Assembly: GCA_001632435.1 (NCBI GenBank)
Contig: KV423922.1
Location: 132,983-196,982, forward strand
From: Calocera cornea HHB12733
Lineage: Eukaryota; Basidiomycota; Dacrymycetes; Dacrymycetales; Dacrymycetaceae
DNA: 64,000 nucleotides
Direction of reading: 5' to 3'
The notes under the pieces are model-generated. The model made no database searches. It saw only the letters and a program-made list of their open reading frames with translations, and was not told the origin of the DNA. Shown piece after piece: positions 63,849 to 64,000 of the stretch. The position numbers were made by a program, and so were the translations under genes. Position 1 is the stretch's first letter. The number at the start of each line of letters is the position of its first letter.

Positions 63849-64000
63849 GATACTATCTAGGCAGACAACTGAATGCACTTGCCTCCCCCCCCTAATTCCA
63901 TGGTTTCTTCCTCTTCTTTCTTCTTTTTTTCTTACTTCAATTACTAACTAATACTATCTAGGCAGACAACTGAATGCACTTGCCTCCCCCCCCCCAATTC
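63849..64000. repeat. Direct repeat of about 50 bp at the window end
   Basis: ATACTATCTAGGCAGACAAC followed by TGAATGCACTTGCC and a C run occurs at 63849-63897 and again at about 63950-64000, a period near 100 bp. Preceding it are several imperfect CTTGTTGACCAACTCAC units (63750-63840). The array may continue beyond the window. Confidence 0.7.

Overview
The window looks like a scaffold from a basidiomycete fungus, most likely an Agaricomycete. Housekeeping genes are broken by many 50-60 nt introns, intergenic gaps are short, and the transposon families in the second half (tyrosine-recombinase Crypton-like, chromodomain Ty3, pogo-like and an unnamed DDE-type family) are ones I associate with mushroom-forming fungi. 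This placement rests on gene structure and family memory, not on a search.

Region 1 (1 to about 35.4 kb) is GC- and CpG-rich and gene dense. In order: 3' part of C1-tetrahydrofolate synthase (+); an intron-containing tRNA-Ile(UAU); UTP21 (-); SKN7 (+); a cis-prenyltransferase (-); a four-finger C2H2 factor (+); fructose-1,6-bisphosphatase (+); an unrecognised one-TM coiled-coil protein (+); a Nur1-type nuclear rim protein (+); a disordered protein (-); CLP1 (+); an EF-hand alternative NADH dehydrogenase (+); a tiny CMC2 gene (-) that has no long ORF; TRF4-type poly(A) polymerase (+); and ATP2 (+). Three genes serve mitochondrial respiration (NDE, CMC2, ATP2) and four serve RNA processing (UTP21, CLP1, TRF4, tRNA).

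Region 2 (about 35.4 to 64 kb) is a transposon graveyard with strong CpG depletion and no convincing host gene. Nesting can be read from target-site duplications. A pogo-like element (37024-42911, TA duplication) carries an 8-bp-duplication DNA transposon (37667-41464) and a MITE (41773-42011). A second copy of the 8-bp-duplication family lies at 48121-52416. A deleted chromodomain Ty3 element (44036-47523, duplication CAACT) sits in a local tandem repeat and itself holds a solo LTR. Three more solo LTRs of another family occur at 53.6, 55.4 and 61.0 kb, the middle one splitting a Crypton-like recombinase gene. The MITE, and a 231-bp palindrome around an assembly gap at 36.1-36.3 kb, share terminal sequences with the pogo element.

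The least explained structure is a dispersed family of four intergenic arrays (about 3.1-3.8, 20.6-21.1, 32.6-33.2 and 36.6-36.9 kb). A short core close to GCTTCCGC recurs about every 18 bp on the same strand, with variable sequence between cores.
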